Below, piece by piece: positions 8,078-16,277 of a stretch of DNA of 24,051 nucleotides (positions within the stretch are counted from its first letter, which is position 1; each line of letters opens with the position of its first letter). The DNA is from Flavobacterium psychrophilum (lineage in GTDB: Bacteria > Bacteroidota > Bacteroidia > Flavobacteriales > Flavobacteriaceae), in the NCBI GenBank assembly GCA_022730285.1, contig DZCQ01000010.1:1-24051 (forward strand), given 5' to 3'. The position numbers and the translations under genes were made by a program. The notes below the pieces were generated by a model. That model had not been told where the DNA came from and searched no databases. It was given only the letters and a program-made list of their open reading frames with translations.

Positions 8078-8085
8078 TATATTTG
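8078..8085 (+). promoter_or_regulatory. Promoter -7 box for the DUF4143 ATPase
   Basis: TATATTTG matches TAnnTTTG and lies 26 bp before the ATG at 8112. It directly follows the terminator T-run, so the ATPase appears to start a new transcript. No clear TTG -33 element is visible. Confidence 0.5.
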
Positions 8086-8111
8086 TACTTTGTTTTCAAA
8101 TATAAACCATC

Positions 8112-9248
8112 ATGAATTACTACAAAAGAGCCGTTTTAGATGATTTTCATCTTAAACCAATACCTAATAAAGTACTTGTTTTATTGGGAGCAAGGCGTGT
8201 TGGCAAAACACAACTAATTAAAAAGTATTTAGAAACTAGTAAAGAAAACCTACTACAATTAAATGGCGAAGACATCAATGATGCTCGTTTATTGGAAGAA
8301 AGAAGTGTTTTAAATTACAGTAAATTGTTGAAAAATACTACATTATTAGTTATCGATGAAGCGCAAAACATTCCAAACATTGGTTTAATATTAAAATTAA
8401 TTGTAGATACTATTGATGGTATAAAAGTCATTGCAACTGGCTCGTCTATGTTCGATTTGGCCAATAAATTAGGAGAACCATTAGTTGGAAGAAAAAACAC
8501 GTTATATTTATTTCCGTTAGCACAAATAGAATTTTCGGAATTTGAAAATTATAAACAAACCACTGAAAAACTCGAAGAAAGATTAATTTTTGGAGGTTAT
8601 CCAGAATTGACACAATATGATTCTTGGAACGAAAAAACAGTATATTTGAAAGAAATAATAAATTCTTATTTGTTAAAAGACATTTTGATATTTGATGGAA
8701 TTAAAAATGCAGATAAAATTTATGATTTGCTAAGGTTAATCGCTTTTCAAGTTGGAAGCGAAGTTTCAATGCAAGATTTAGGCAACCAATTAAATTTATC
8801 CAAAAACACGGTTTCTAGTTATTTAGACTTACTTTCAAAAGTATTTATCCTTTTTAAAATCGAAGGCTTTTCTAAAAATTTGCGAAAAGAAATCACGAAA
8901 TCATCGCGTTGGTATTTTTATGATAACGGAATAAGAAATACTATAATTAATAATTTTAACGAAATTAAAAATCGAACAGATGTTGGTGTTCTTTGGGAAA
9001 ATTATTTAGCTTCGGAACGAATTAAAAAACAACACTATCAAAAAATATACAAACAAAATTATTTTTGGCGTACTTATGACCAACAAGAATTGGATTGGCT
9101 GGAAACCCATGCAGAAACAATCGCTGGTTATGAATTCAAATGGAACGAAAAACGAAAAGCCAAAATTCCAACTGCTTTTGCAAAAGCGTATCCAGAAGCT
9201 ACTTTTGACGTGATAAATAAGCAGAATTATTTAGATTTTATACTATAA
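8112..9248 (+). CDS. AAA-type ATPase with DUF4143 C-terminal domain
   Basis: A 378-residue cytoplasmic ATPase. It has Walker A GARRVGKT (26-33), Walker B LLVIDEAQ with D82 and E83, and a sensor-like ATGSS near 108-112. The C-terminal half has the layout of DUF4143 proteins: a winged-helix stretch (GNQLNLSKNTVSSYLDLLSK) and a PD-(D/E)XK-nuclease-like tail (LDWLETHAETIAGYEFKWNEK) with a D...E-x-K pattern. Many genomes carry several copies of this family as scattered orphans. Its role is unsettled; the nuclease-like fold suggests DNA handling or defence, but this is inference. It has its own promoter box and is bracketed by inverted repeats on both sides, compatible with an accessory insertion between the CDF gene and tex. 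Confidence 0.85.
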   Translation: MNYYKRAVLDDFHLKPIPNKVLVLLGARRVGKTQLIKKYLETSKENLLQLNGEDINDARLLEERSVLNYSKLLKNTTLLVIDEAQNIPNIGLILKLIVDTIDGIKVIATGSSMFDLANKLGEPLVGRKNTLYLFPLAQIEFSEFENYKQTTEKLEERLIFGGYPELTQYDSWNEKTVYLKEIINSYLLKDILIFDGIKNADKIYDLLRLIAFQVGSEVSMQDLGNQLNLSKNTVSSYLDLLSKVFILFKIEGFSKNLRKEITKSSRWYFYDNGIRNTIINNFNEIKNRTDVGVLWENYLASERIKKQHYQKIYKQNYFWRTYDQQELDWLETHAETIAGYEFKWNEKRKAKIPTAFAKAYPEATFDVINKQNYLDFIL

Positions 9249-9252
9249 AACA

Positions 9253-9285
9253 AACCCTGTCAGAGTTTCAAACTCTAAAAGGGTT
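9253..9285. repeat. 33-bp inverted repeat, copy 1 (upstream of tex)
   Basis: Arms AACCCT...AGAGTTT and AAACTCT...AGGGTT pair around a central C; total length 33 bp. It lies 5 bp after the ATPase stop and ends 14 bp before the tex ATG, so it may fold in the tex leader. It belongs to the same family as the copy inside tex (AACCCTGTCAG-type arms, identical 33-bp length). Confidence 0.8.
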
Positions 9286-9299
9286 AAAAAACCAACAAA

Positions 9300-11483
9300 A
9301 TGACAAATATAAATTTCATTCAAAGCCAAGTAAACACAATACCTAAAAACATTGAAGCAACTTTAAAACTGCTTTCAGAAGATTGTACCATTCCGTTTAT
9401 TTCGCGTTATCGAAAAGATCAAACAGGAAATTTTGATGAGGTTCAGGTTGAAACTATTGCCAAACTTTCTAAACAATACGATGAAATTATAAAACGAAAA
9501 GGAAGCATTCTGAAAACCATTGAAGAACAAGGAAAACTTTCACCTGAACTAAAATCGAAAATTTCCAACTCTTTTGATTTACAAGAAATAGAAGATTTGT
9601 ATCTACCATATAAAAAGAAGAAAAAAACCCGTGCCGATGTCGCTAGAGAAAACGGTTTGGAACCATTGGCAAAAACAATCATGAGTCAAAAAAACGACAA
9701 TGTAGATTTTCTTTCAACTCAATTCATTAATAAAAATGTGGCAAATGAAAAAGAAGCTTTGCAAGGCGCAAGAGATATTGTTGCCGAATGGATTAACGAA
9801 AATATCGCTGTTCGTCAAAGTTTGCGACGATTGTATAACCGAAAAGCAGTAATTTCTACAAAAGAAATAAAAAAGAAAAAAGAAGCAGTTGCAACAACCA
9901 ACCCTGACAAGGTTCAAAACCCTGTCAGGGTTGGTGTTGATGAAGATGTAAAAAATAAATATTCGCAATATTTTGATTGGTCAGAACCATTATCCAAAGC
10001 ACCATCACATCGATTATTAGCAATGTTGCGAGCAGAAAACGAAGGTTTTATTAAACTAAAAATCGAGACCGATATTGATGAAACTTACGATTTGATTGAC
10101 GAATTAATAATTAAAAACAGTAACAGTCCTTCCGTTTCTCATGTGCAGCTAGCTATTGAAGATAGTTACAAAAGATTACTTCATCCAGCCATTTCAAACG
10201 AAACATTGCAAGAGGCTAAAGCAAAAGCCGATATCAAAGCAATAGACGTTTTTGCTGGAAATTTGAGTCAATTATTATTGGCACCACCATTGGGAGAAAA
10301 ACGCATTTTAGCTATCGATCCAGGTTATAGAAGCGGTTGTAAAATTGTTTGTTTGGATGAAAAAGGCGATTTGTTATACAACGAAACCATTTATCCGCAT
10401 CAGCCACAAAATGAAACTGCAATGGCGATGAAAAAGATAAAATCGATGGTAAACGCTTATAACATTGAAGCCATTTCTATCGGAAACGGAACTGCTAGTC
10501 GCGAAACTGAATTTTTTATCAAGAAAATTGCTTTCGATAAACCAGTTCAAGTTTTTGTGGTTTCAGAAGCAGGGGCATCTATTTATTCGGCAAGTAAAAT
10601 TGCTCGTGATGAATTTCCAAATTATGATGTAACGGTTCGTGGTTCGGTTTCTATTGGAAGACGACTTTCAGATCCATTAGCTGAATTGGTAAAAATTGAC
10701 GCAAAATCTATTGGAGTTGGGCAATATCAACACGATGTTGACCAAACCAAATTAAAAGAAGAATTAGATACGGTTGTTGTTCGTTGCGTGAATTCGGTTG
10801 GAATAAACATCAACACGGCAAGCAAATCGTTGTTGAGCTATGTGAGTGGAATAGGGGAGAAGATGGCAGAAAACATTATAGCTTATCGTTCAGAAAATGG
10901 CCCATTTGAAGACCGAAAACAAATTAAAAAAGTGCCACGTTTGGGTGAAAAAGCGTATCAACAAGCAGCGGCTTTCATTAGAATTCACAATGGTAAAAAT
11001 CCGTTAGACAATTCTGCTGTTCATCCAGAGGCTTATGGAATTGTTGAAAAAATGGCAAAAGATTTAAAAATTTCGGTAAACGAATTAATCGCCAACAAAG
11101 AAAAAATAGCTTTCATAAAACCTGAAAATTATACCAACGAAACCATTGGGATTTTAGGTATAAAAGATATTTTAAAAGAACTTGAAAAGCCAGGATTAGA
11201 CCCAAGAAAAGCAGCCAAAGTTTTTGAATTCGACCCCAATGTAAAAACCATAAAAGACGTTCGCACAGGAATGATATTACCCGGAATTGTAAACAATATT
11301 ACCGCTTTTGGATGTTTTGTTGATATTGGCGTAAAAGAAAGTGGTTTGGTTCACATATCGCAACTTAAAGCAGGTTTTGTTTCGGATGTAAATGAAGTCG
11401 TAAAACTCCACCAGCATGTTCAAGTAAAAGTTGTTGAGGTTGATGAAGATAGAAAACGCATTCAGTTGACTATGATTTTGTGA
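9300..11483 (+). CDS. tex: Tex-family S1 RNA-binding protein
   Basis: Nucleic-acid-binding protein of the Tex/YhgF family, related to eukaryotic Spt6 and linked to transcription and RNA metabolism. The 727 residues show the full order: helical N-terminal domain (about 1-325), YqgF/RNase H-like domain starting at RILAIDPGYRSGCKIV (about 334 onward), helix-hairpin-helix repeats (ININTASKSLLSYVSGIGEK, about 500-560), and a C-terminal S1 domain (about 655-727, GIVNNITAFGCFVDIG). The ATG at 9300 gives the expected N-terminus. Oddities: a 33-bp palindrome adds residues 201-211 (NPDKVQNPVRV) after a Lys-rich stretch and before the conserved FDWSEPLSK. Arginine codons are mostly CGN (about 21 of 30), unlike pyrH in this window. 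It may be co-transcribed with the ATPase gene. Confidence 0.95.
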   Translation: MTNINFIQSQVNTIPKNIEATLKLLSEDCTIPFISRYRKDQTGNFDEVQVETIAKLSKQYDEIIKRKGSILKTIEEQGKLSPELKSKISNSFDLQEIEDLYLPYKKKKKTRADVARENGLEPLAKTIMSQKNDNVDFLSTQFINKNVANEKEALQGARDIVAEWINENIAVRQSLRRLYNRKAVISTKEIKKKKEAVATTNPDKVQNPVRVGVDEDVKNKYSQYFDWSEPLSKAPSHRLLAMLRAENEGFIKLKIETDIDETYDLIDELIIKNSNSPSVSHVQLAIEDSYKRLLHPAISNETLQEAKAKADIKAIDVFAGNLSQLLLAPPLGEKRILAIDPGYRSGCKIVCLDEKGDLLYNETIYPHQPQNETAMAMKKIKSMVNAYNIEAISIGNGTASRETEFFIKKIAFDKPVQVFVVSEAGASIYSASKIARDEFPNYDVTVRGSVSIGRRLSDPLAELVKIDAKSIGVGQYQHDVDQTKLKEELDTVVVRCVNSVGININTASKSLLSYVSGIGEKMAENIIAYRSENGPFEDRKQIKKVPRLGEKAYQQAAAFIRIHNGKNPLDNSAVHPEAYGIVEKMAKDLKISVNELIANKEKIAFIKPENYTNETIGILGIKDILKELEKPGLDPRKAAKVFEFDPNVKTIKDVRTGMILPGIVNNITAFGCFVDIGVKESGLVHISQLKAGFVSDVNEVVKLHQHVQVKVVEVDEDRKRIQLTMIL
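9900..9932. repeat. 33-bp inverted repeat, copy 2, inserted in frame within tex
   Basis: Arms AACCCTGACAAGGTT (9900-9914) and AACCCTGTCAGGGTT (9918-9932) pair at 14 of 15 positions around a 3-base loop. The element is 33 bp, equal to copy 1, and starts exactly on a codon boundary, so it reads as eleven codons without a stop. It lies in a linker between the N-terminal part and the FDWSEPLSK segment of Tex. Confidence 0.85.
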
Positions 11484-11569
11484 TTTTAAAAATTAGGATC
11501 TATTTAGTTAATTTTAATGCAAAAAAAATATTTCAATTTGTATATTTACAACTTGTAGAAGATTAAGGA

Positions 11570-13600
11570 ATGAATATAGTTAGAAAGAAAAACAGTAATA
11601 CATTTGAGGAAATTTGTTATACCTATTTTGATGAAAACCAACTATGGAAAAATCAAAGGTATAACGAAGATATTGTTGTTGCTTTAATAAATACTATTCG
11701 TCCCAAAAAGTTAAAGGGTATTGAGGTTGTGGATATTTCAAAAATATTGCTTTATTTTACAGAAAATCCTGAAATAAAAAGCAATTTTGTTTTATTTTTA
11801 ATGATTCTTTTAGAGCAAAAAAGTTTTGTTTCTATTTTTACCGATGCTGGAATTTTACAAAACACTGATTTTATTTATGAAGTTAAAAAACGCATTTACG
11901 CCAAAATTTTACCATACCAAGCACCTAAAAATACTTTACAATACTTATTAAATCAAATTTTTTATTTAGATTCAGATCCTGTTTGGGTGAATAAAATTCC
12001 CAAAAAACAGCTAGAAGAACTTTTTGAAATCCTGGAATTTCCTGGAATTTATACTACTATACAAGAAGGTTCTGCCCTGTTTGAAGTGACAAAAGCGATG
12101 AATTTATTATCACAACGTAGTAGTGGAAGAGCTTTAGAAACGGAGGTTTTAAAAATGGTTCCTGAATATGCCAATATAGAAAGTCCGTTTGCTGCTTTTG
12201 AAAAAGAATTGTTTGCCATCGAAAATACAATCAAAGAAAAGGAAGTTGATTTCTATATTACATCGTCAGATATTAATTACAAACAACTATTGCTGTTGTA
12301 CAAACAATGTAATGATTTTGTAGAAAAAGCATTTCAAAACTCTTCAAAATACGGAATTTCGATACGTGTAAATCAGAATTTGTTGCGTATTAAACAGCAA
12401 CTGCATCGATTGGGTATTTTGTTGCCATTGTTAGTAATTGATGATCCAAAAGAGAAGAAAACTAAAAGTATAGAATTAGTTATAAAGTTGATTAAATACA
12501 ATTGTCAAAAAACAAATGTTAGGAAACTGATTAACGATAGCACACAATTATTATCTTACGAAATTACGCAACATACTGCAAAAACAGGAGAAAATTACAT
12601 CACCGAAAGCAAAACAGAATATTTTAAAATGCTCTACGCATCACTTGGTGGAGGATTAATTGTTGGTTTTTTATGTATTTTTAAATTATTGCTTTCCAAG
12701 ACAGAAGCTAGCGATTTTGGTCATGCCTTTTTTTATAGTTTAAATTATTCGTTCGGATTTATTGTTATTTATTTGCTCGGATTTACTTTGGCAACCAAAC
12801 AGCCCGCAATGACAGCAGCTACTTTTATAATAGCATTAGAAGATGGTTTAAAAAAAAATTTACTTTCAGCTGATGAAAAGCACAAAAGTTTTGCCAAGTT
12901 ATTCGCCCGTTTATTTCGTACCCAATTTATCGCCTTTGTAGGAAATGTTGCCATGGCTTTTCCAGTTTCGTTATTGGGTATTTGGTTAATAGACGTTACA
13001 TTTCATTATAATATTGCCGAAACAAAGTGGAATACACTAATTACTGATTTGAGTCCAATTCATTCCTTGGCAATTTTTCATGCTGCAATTGCTGGGTTCT
13101 TCTTGTTTTTATCAGGAATTATTTCAGGAAGTGTTTCTAATAGAGATAAGCATTTTGAAGTAAAATATAGAATTGAAGAACATCCATGGCTTAAAATGAC
13201 ATTTGGAAAAAAAAGAACGCAAAAATTTGCTAACTGGTACGAAAAAAAATGGCCTGGTGTTATTTCAAATTTTTGGTTCGGAGTGCTTTTAGGAAGTACT
13301 GCTTCGGTAGGCTTGTTTTTTGGTTTAAACTTAGACATTAGGCACATTACTTTTGCCAGCGGCAACTTGGCTTTAGGTCTTTATGGAGCAAATTATGTAG
13401 TAAGTGATAGTATGCTTTTTTGGGGAATTTTTGGAATTGGAATTATAGGATTAGTTAATTTTTCAATTAGTTTTGGATTGTCGTTGGGATTAGCCTTTAG
13501 GGCTAGGAATATTCCTTTGGCGGAATTAAAACCAATTTTTTCATCTATTAAAAGAAGATTTTTAAGCAAACCTATAAGTTTCTTTTTCCCAATAGATTAA
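11570..13600 (+). CDS. Multi-spanning membrane protein, 'site-specific recombinase Gcr' family
   Basis: A 676-residue protein whose C-terminal half holds about six to seven membrane segments (roughly 348-372, 384-407, 455-478, 500-520, 562-585, 595-612 and 620-650). The N-terminal half is soluble and helical. The segments LATKQPAMTAATFIIALEDG, FRTQFIAFVGNVAMAFPVS and HITFASGNLALGLYGANY fit the Pfam family named SpecificRecomb after gonococcal Gcr. I see no serine- or tyrosine-recombinase catalytic motif and the membrane topology fits poorly with DNA strand exchange, so that name should not be taken as function. Actual role unknown. It starts 86 bp after tex and is probably its own unit. A weak stem (AACAAT/ATTGTT near 13668-13685) lies downstream without a good T-run. 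Confidence 0.75.
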   Translation: MNIVRKKNSNTFEEICYTYFDENQLWKNQRYNEDIVVALINTIRPKKLKGIEVVDISKILLYFTENPEIKSNFVLFLMILLEQKSFVSIFTDAGILQNTDFIYEVKKRIYAKILPYQAPKNTLQYLLNQIFYLDSDPVWVNKIPKKQLEELFEILEFPGIYTTIQEGSALFEVTKAMNLLSQRSSGRALETEVLKMVPEYANIESPFAAFEKELFAIENTIKEKEVDFYITSSDINYKQLLLLYKQCNDFVEKAFQNSSKYGISIRVNQNLLRIKQQLHRLGILLPLLVIDDPKEKKTKSIELVIKLIKYNCQKTNVRKLINDSTQLLSYEITQHTAKTGENYITESKTEYFKMLYASLGGGLIVGFLCIFKLLLSKTEASDFGHAFFYSLNYSFGFIVIYLLGFTLATKQPAMTAATFIIALEDGLKKNLLSADEKHKSFAKLFARLFRTQFIAFVGNVAMAFPVSLLGIWLIDVTFHYNIAETKWNTLITDLSPIHSLAIFHAAIAGFFLFLSGIISGSVSNRDKHFEVKYRIEEHPWLKMTFGKKRTQKFANWYEKKWPGVISNFWFGVLLGSTASVGLFFGLNLDIRHITFASGNLALGLYGANYVVSDSMLFWGIFGIGIIGLVNFSISFGLSLGLAFRARNIPLAELKPIFSSIKRRFLSKPISFFFPID

Positions 13601-13742
13601 ATTAAAAACTTGTAATTTCTTTAACTATTGATAAGATGCATAAATATAATTTAAGCAAAATTTTTCAACAATCAAAAAACATTGTTCTTTATAAGAGTTA
13701 AAACTAACGCATTTTTTTTACCTAAAAAAGATAATTACAGAA

Positions 13743-13919
13743 TTATTCTTTTGTTTCTTCTTTTTTAGCAGAAGCACCCTCTTCTCCTTTTGAGGCATTT
13801 TTAAATTCTTTGATACCAGTTCCTAAACCTTTCATTAATTCTGGTATTTTTTTTCCTCCAAAAAGCAATAAAATAATAACTAGAATAACAATTATTTCTG
13901 TAGCACCTAATCTTCCCAT
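13743..13919 (-). CDS. tatA: Twin-arginine translocase subunit TatA
   Basis: Pore-forming component of the Tat system, which moves folded proteins across the inner membrane. The 58-residue product starts with [12 protein letters not shown], has one short membrane helix (about 6-20), the FGGKKIPEL hinge (F20-G21 being the conserved FG pair), and an amphipathic helix [14 protein letters not shown], then a charged Lys/Glu tail. An in-frame ATG at 13964 would add 15 residues; I reject it because the canonical TatA start is at 13919 and the -7 box overlaps the longer frame. Convergent with the upstream membrane-protein gene and divergent from the M23-like gene. TatC is not in this window. Confidence 0.93.
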   Translation of the reverse strand: MGRLGATEIIVILVIILLLFGGKKIPELMKGLGTGIKEFKNASKGEEGASAKKEETKE

Positions 13920-13961
13920 AATATATAAATATTTATTTTTTAATAAAAAAAAATTAAAAGA

Positions 13962-13969
13962 CAAAGATA
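13962..13969 (-). promoter_or_regulatory. Promoter -7 box for tatA
   Basis: On the minus strand this reads TATCTTTG, matching TAnnTTTG, 42 bp upstream of the tatA start. A TTG at 13985-13987 (minus-strand sense) may be the -33 element, with short 15-bp spacing. Confidence 0.6.
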
Positions 13970-14039
13970 CTAAACTATGTAATACAATTTTATTTTTTTA
14001 ACTTTTAATTATTTTTTAAAATACAAAATCAATAATCAG

Positions 14040-14047
14040 TATCTTTG
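14040..14047 (+). promoter_or_regulatory. Promoter -7 box overlapping the start of the M23-like gene
   Basis: TATCTTTG matches TAnnTTTG, and its final G is the first base of the GTG at 14047. A transcript starting some 5-8 bases downstream would not contain this GTG, which favours the in-frame ATG at 14071. Confidence 0.55.
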
Positions 14048-14550
14048 TGAGCGAAAAAGTTAAAAAACATATGTTATTTCCAAGATTAAAACACAAAGCT
14101 TTTTTGGCTATTATTAAAACCCCAAGAAGGTTAATTATTTTAAATGAAGACACATTTGAGGAGCAATTTTCGTTTAAATTAAGTATTCTTAATGTATTTA
14201 TAGTAGGGACATTAGGAGCAATTTTTTTAATATCCATCACTACTTATATTATTGCTTTTACAACACTTAGGGAATATATTCCAGGGTATGCATCAACCCA
14301 GCTTAAAAAAGACGCCTTAAATTTAGGCTTAAAATCTGATTCTTTGCAATTTGCTTTACAAAAAAATGACGCATATATAGAATCTATAAAAAAACTACTT
14401 ACAGGAGATTTAGAATATGCAAAAGTAAATAAAGACTCTATCATGGCATCAGAATATGTGGATCCCTCAGAATATGATTTTGAAGCCTCAGAAGAAGAAT
14501 TAGCATTGCGAAAAAAAGTAGAAGAAGAGTCTAAAAAAACTAAAAATTAA
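14047..14550 (+). CDS. Membrane-anchored M23-peptidase-like protein lacking the peptidase domain
   Basis: A 167-residue protein (159 if translated from the ATG at 14071). It has a basic N-terminus, the segment RRLIILNEDTFEEQFSFKLS, one membrane helix (about 50-72), then LREYIPGYASTQLKK and a coiled-coil-like region. From memory this matches the N-terminal part of a Flavobacteriaceae M23 (LytM-type) metallopeptidase of about 280-330 residues usually found next to the GH3-family gene. Here the frame stops at LRKKVEEESKKTKN, where those homologues continue into the catalytic domain. No HxxxD or HxH zinc motif exists in it or in the 28 bp before the next gene, so the hydrolase domain is gone rather than frameshifted. 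It may act as a structural or regulatory anchor. Likely co-transcribed with the GH3-family gene. Confidence 0.7.
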   Translation: MSEKVKKHMLFPRLKHKAFLAIIKTPRRLIILNEDTFEEQFSFKLSILNVFIVGTLGAIFLISITTYIIAFTTLREYIPGYASTQLKKDALNLGLKSDSLQFALQKNDAYIESIKKLLTGDLEYAKVNKDSIMASEYVDPSEYDFEASEEELALRKKVEEESKKTKN

Positions 14551-14578
14551 CTAATTTTTTTATTCCCTTTTAAAAACA

Positions 14579-16090
14579 ATGAGTATCAAGTCTATTATTG
14601 CAAAGCAATTCTCTAAATACCTATTTTATAAAACACAAAAATGGGCAAATAATCCCATTTATACTCAGCAAAAAGTATTTCAACAACTCATTTTTCAAGC
14701 AAAAAACACTTTTTTTGGTAAAAAACATTCCTTTAAATCCATACTAACATATCACGATTTTGTAAAAAATGTTCCTATTCGAGATTACGAGGATTTAAAA
14801 CCATACATTGACCAAGTGGTTGCAGGACAAAGAGATATACTTTGGAAGGGAATTCCAATTTATTTTGCAAAAACATCTGGCACAACCTCTGGAGCAAAAT
14901 ATATTCCGATAACGAAAGATTCAATGCCTACACATATCCAAGCAGCAAGAAATGCAATTTTGAGTTATATTCACGAAACAGGAAATGCAAATTTTGTAAA
15001 CGGAAAAATGATTTTCTTACAAGGAAGTCCAATTTTAGAAGGAAAAAACGGAATAAAAGTAGGAAGGCTATCAGGAATTGTTGCACATTATGTTCCAAAA
15101 TATTTGCAGAAAAACAGAATGCCTAGTTGGAAAACCAATTGTATAGAAGATTGGGAAACCAAAGTAAATGCAATAGTTTCAGAAACTTTTAATCAAAAAA
15201 TGACAGTTATCTCTGGGATACCATCTTGGGTACAAATGTATTTTGAAAAACTGCAAGAAAAAGAAACAGCTTTGGCTATAATGGAACAGAGAAAGTCGAA
15301 ACCTATTGGTGAAATTTTTAAAGACTTTAGTCTCTTTATTTATGGAGGTGTAAATTACGAACCGTATAAATCGAAATTTGAAAGTTTGATAGGTAGAAAA
15401 GTAGCTTCTATTGAACTTTTTCCTGCTTCCGAGGGTTTTTTTGCTTACCAAGATAGTCAAACAGAAAAAGGAATGTTGTTACTGCTAAACGCAGGTATTT
15501 TTTATGAATTTATTAAAACAGACGACTTTTTTCAAGAAAATCCAAAACGATACACCATTGGCGAAGTAGCTTTGCAAACAAATTATGTGTTAATAATATC
15601 TACCAATGCAGGACTTTGGGCTTATAATACTGGCGATACCATAGAGTTCACTTCGTTAAAACCGTATAGAATAATAGTTTCTGGGCGAATAAAGCATTAT
15701 ATTTCTGCTTTTGGAGAACATGTAATTGGGAAAGAGGTAGAAATAGCACTTAGCGAGGCAATTAAGCATACAAATGCTTCGATAAATGAATTTACAGTTG
15801 CCCCACAAATAAATCCAAAAAGCGGACTTCCTTATCATGAATGGTTTATTGAATTTGAAAAAGAGCCAAAATGTTTAGATGAATTTATGGAAAAAATAGA
15901 GAAATCTATGAGAGCACAAAATATATACTATAACGATTTAATTGTAGGAAAAGTTTTACAATCCTTAAAAGTTACAAAAGTTTCCAAAAATGCCTTTCAA
16001 AATTATATGAAATCTATTGGGAAACTAGGCGGACAAAACAAAATACCTAGACTTAGCAATGATAGAAAAATTGTCGATTTATTACAATAA
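14579..16090 (+). CDS. GH3-family acyl-adenylating protein
   Basis: A 503-residue member of the GH3 branch of the ANL adenylating superfamily; plant members join amino acids to jasmonate or auxin, while the bacterial substrates are unknown. The three ATP/AMP-binding motifs are visible: FAKTSGTTSGAKYIPIT (about 95-111), ELFPASEGFFAY (about 278-289) and YNTGDTIEF (Y349 to F357). YGGVNYEPYKSKFESLIG lies between the first two. The C-terminal subdomain (about 390-503) includes a conserved-looking GLPYHEWFIEFE. It begins 28 bp after the M23-like gene on the same strand, a neighbourhood I recall as recurrent in Flavobacteriaceae. The name 'auxin-responsive promoter' used in databases is historical and says nothing about its role here. 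Confidence 0.88.
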   Translation: MSIKSIIAKQFSKYLFYKTQKWANNPIYTQQKVFQQLIFQAKNTFFGKKHSFKSILTYHDFVKNVPIRDYEDLKPYIDQVVAGQRDILWKGIPIYFAKTSGTTSGAKYIPITKDSMPTHIQAARNAILSYIHETGNANFVNGKMIFLQGSPILEGKNGIKVGRLSGIVAHYVPKYLQKNRMPSWKTNCIEDWETKVNAIVSETFNQKMTVISGIPSWVQMYFEKLQEKETALAIMEQRKSKPIGEIFKDFSLFIYGGVNYEPYKSKFESLIGRKVASIELFPASEGFFAYQDSQTEKGMLLLLNAGIFYEFIKTDDFFQENPKRYTIGEVALQTNYVLIISTNAGLWAYNTGDTIEFTSLKPYRIIVSGRIKHYISAFGEHVIGKEVEIALSEAIKHTNASINEFTVAPQINPKSGLPYHEWFIEFEKEPKCLDEFMEKIEKSMRAQNIYYNDLIVGKVLQSLKVTKVSKNAFQNYMKSIGKLGGQNKIPRLSNDRKIVDLLQ

Positions 16091-16205
16091 TTACTGTAAT
16101 AAATTGACAATTTAAACACTATATTTTAGTTTTTTTGCTAGTGCAAATGTATTCTAGGGGTATTTTAATTATAAATTTTTTTAAAAGTGTGATAAAATTA
16201 TTATT

Positions 16206-16224
16206 TTTATTTAGTCTAAATAAA
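16206..16224. promoter_or_regulatory. 19-bp palindromic operator, site A
   Basis: TTTATTTAGTCTAAATAAA is a perfect palindrome around a central T (16215). It ends 24 bp before the TACATTTG -7 box of the next gene, just upstream of the expected -33 element. It matches site B (20730-20748) at 18 of 19 bases. The ATTTAG/CTAAAT half-sites resemble iron-regulatory (Fur- or DtxR-type) boxes of Bacteroidota as I remember them. Confidence 0.65.
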
Positions 16225-16248
16225 TTTTAATTAAATAATTTTATTATT

Positions 16249-16256
16249 TACATTTG
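16249..16256 (+). promoter_or_regulatory. Promoter -7 box for the small gene at 16278
   Basis: TACATTTG matches TAnnTTTG and is 21 bp upstream of the ATG. Palindrome site A lies at its upstream edge. Confidence 0.6.
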
Positions 16257-16277
16257 TATAGAACTAATTAATAAGTT

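Noticed and set aside
8112..9248. ATPase as a transposition helper (IstB/TniB type)
   Set aside because: The C-terminal half has the DUF4143 layout and no transposase gene or terminal inverted repeats of IS type are present.
13078..13365. Minus-strand open frame within the large membrane-protein gene
   Set aside because: It is opposite a clearly conserved coding stretch and has no recognisable domain or start context.
13965..14040. Open frames in both directions across the tatA promoter region
   Set aside because: They are very short, cover both divergent -7 boxes and have low-complexity products.
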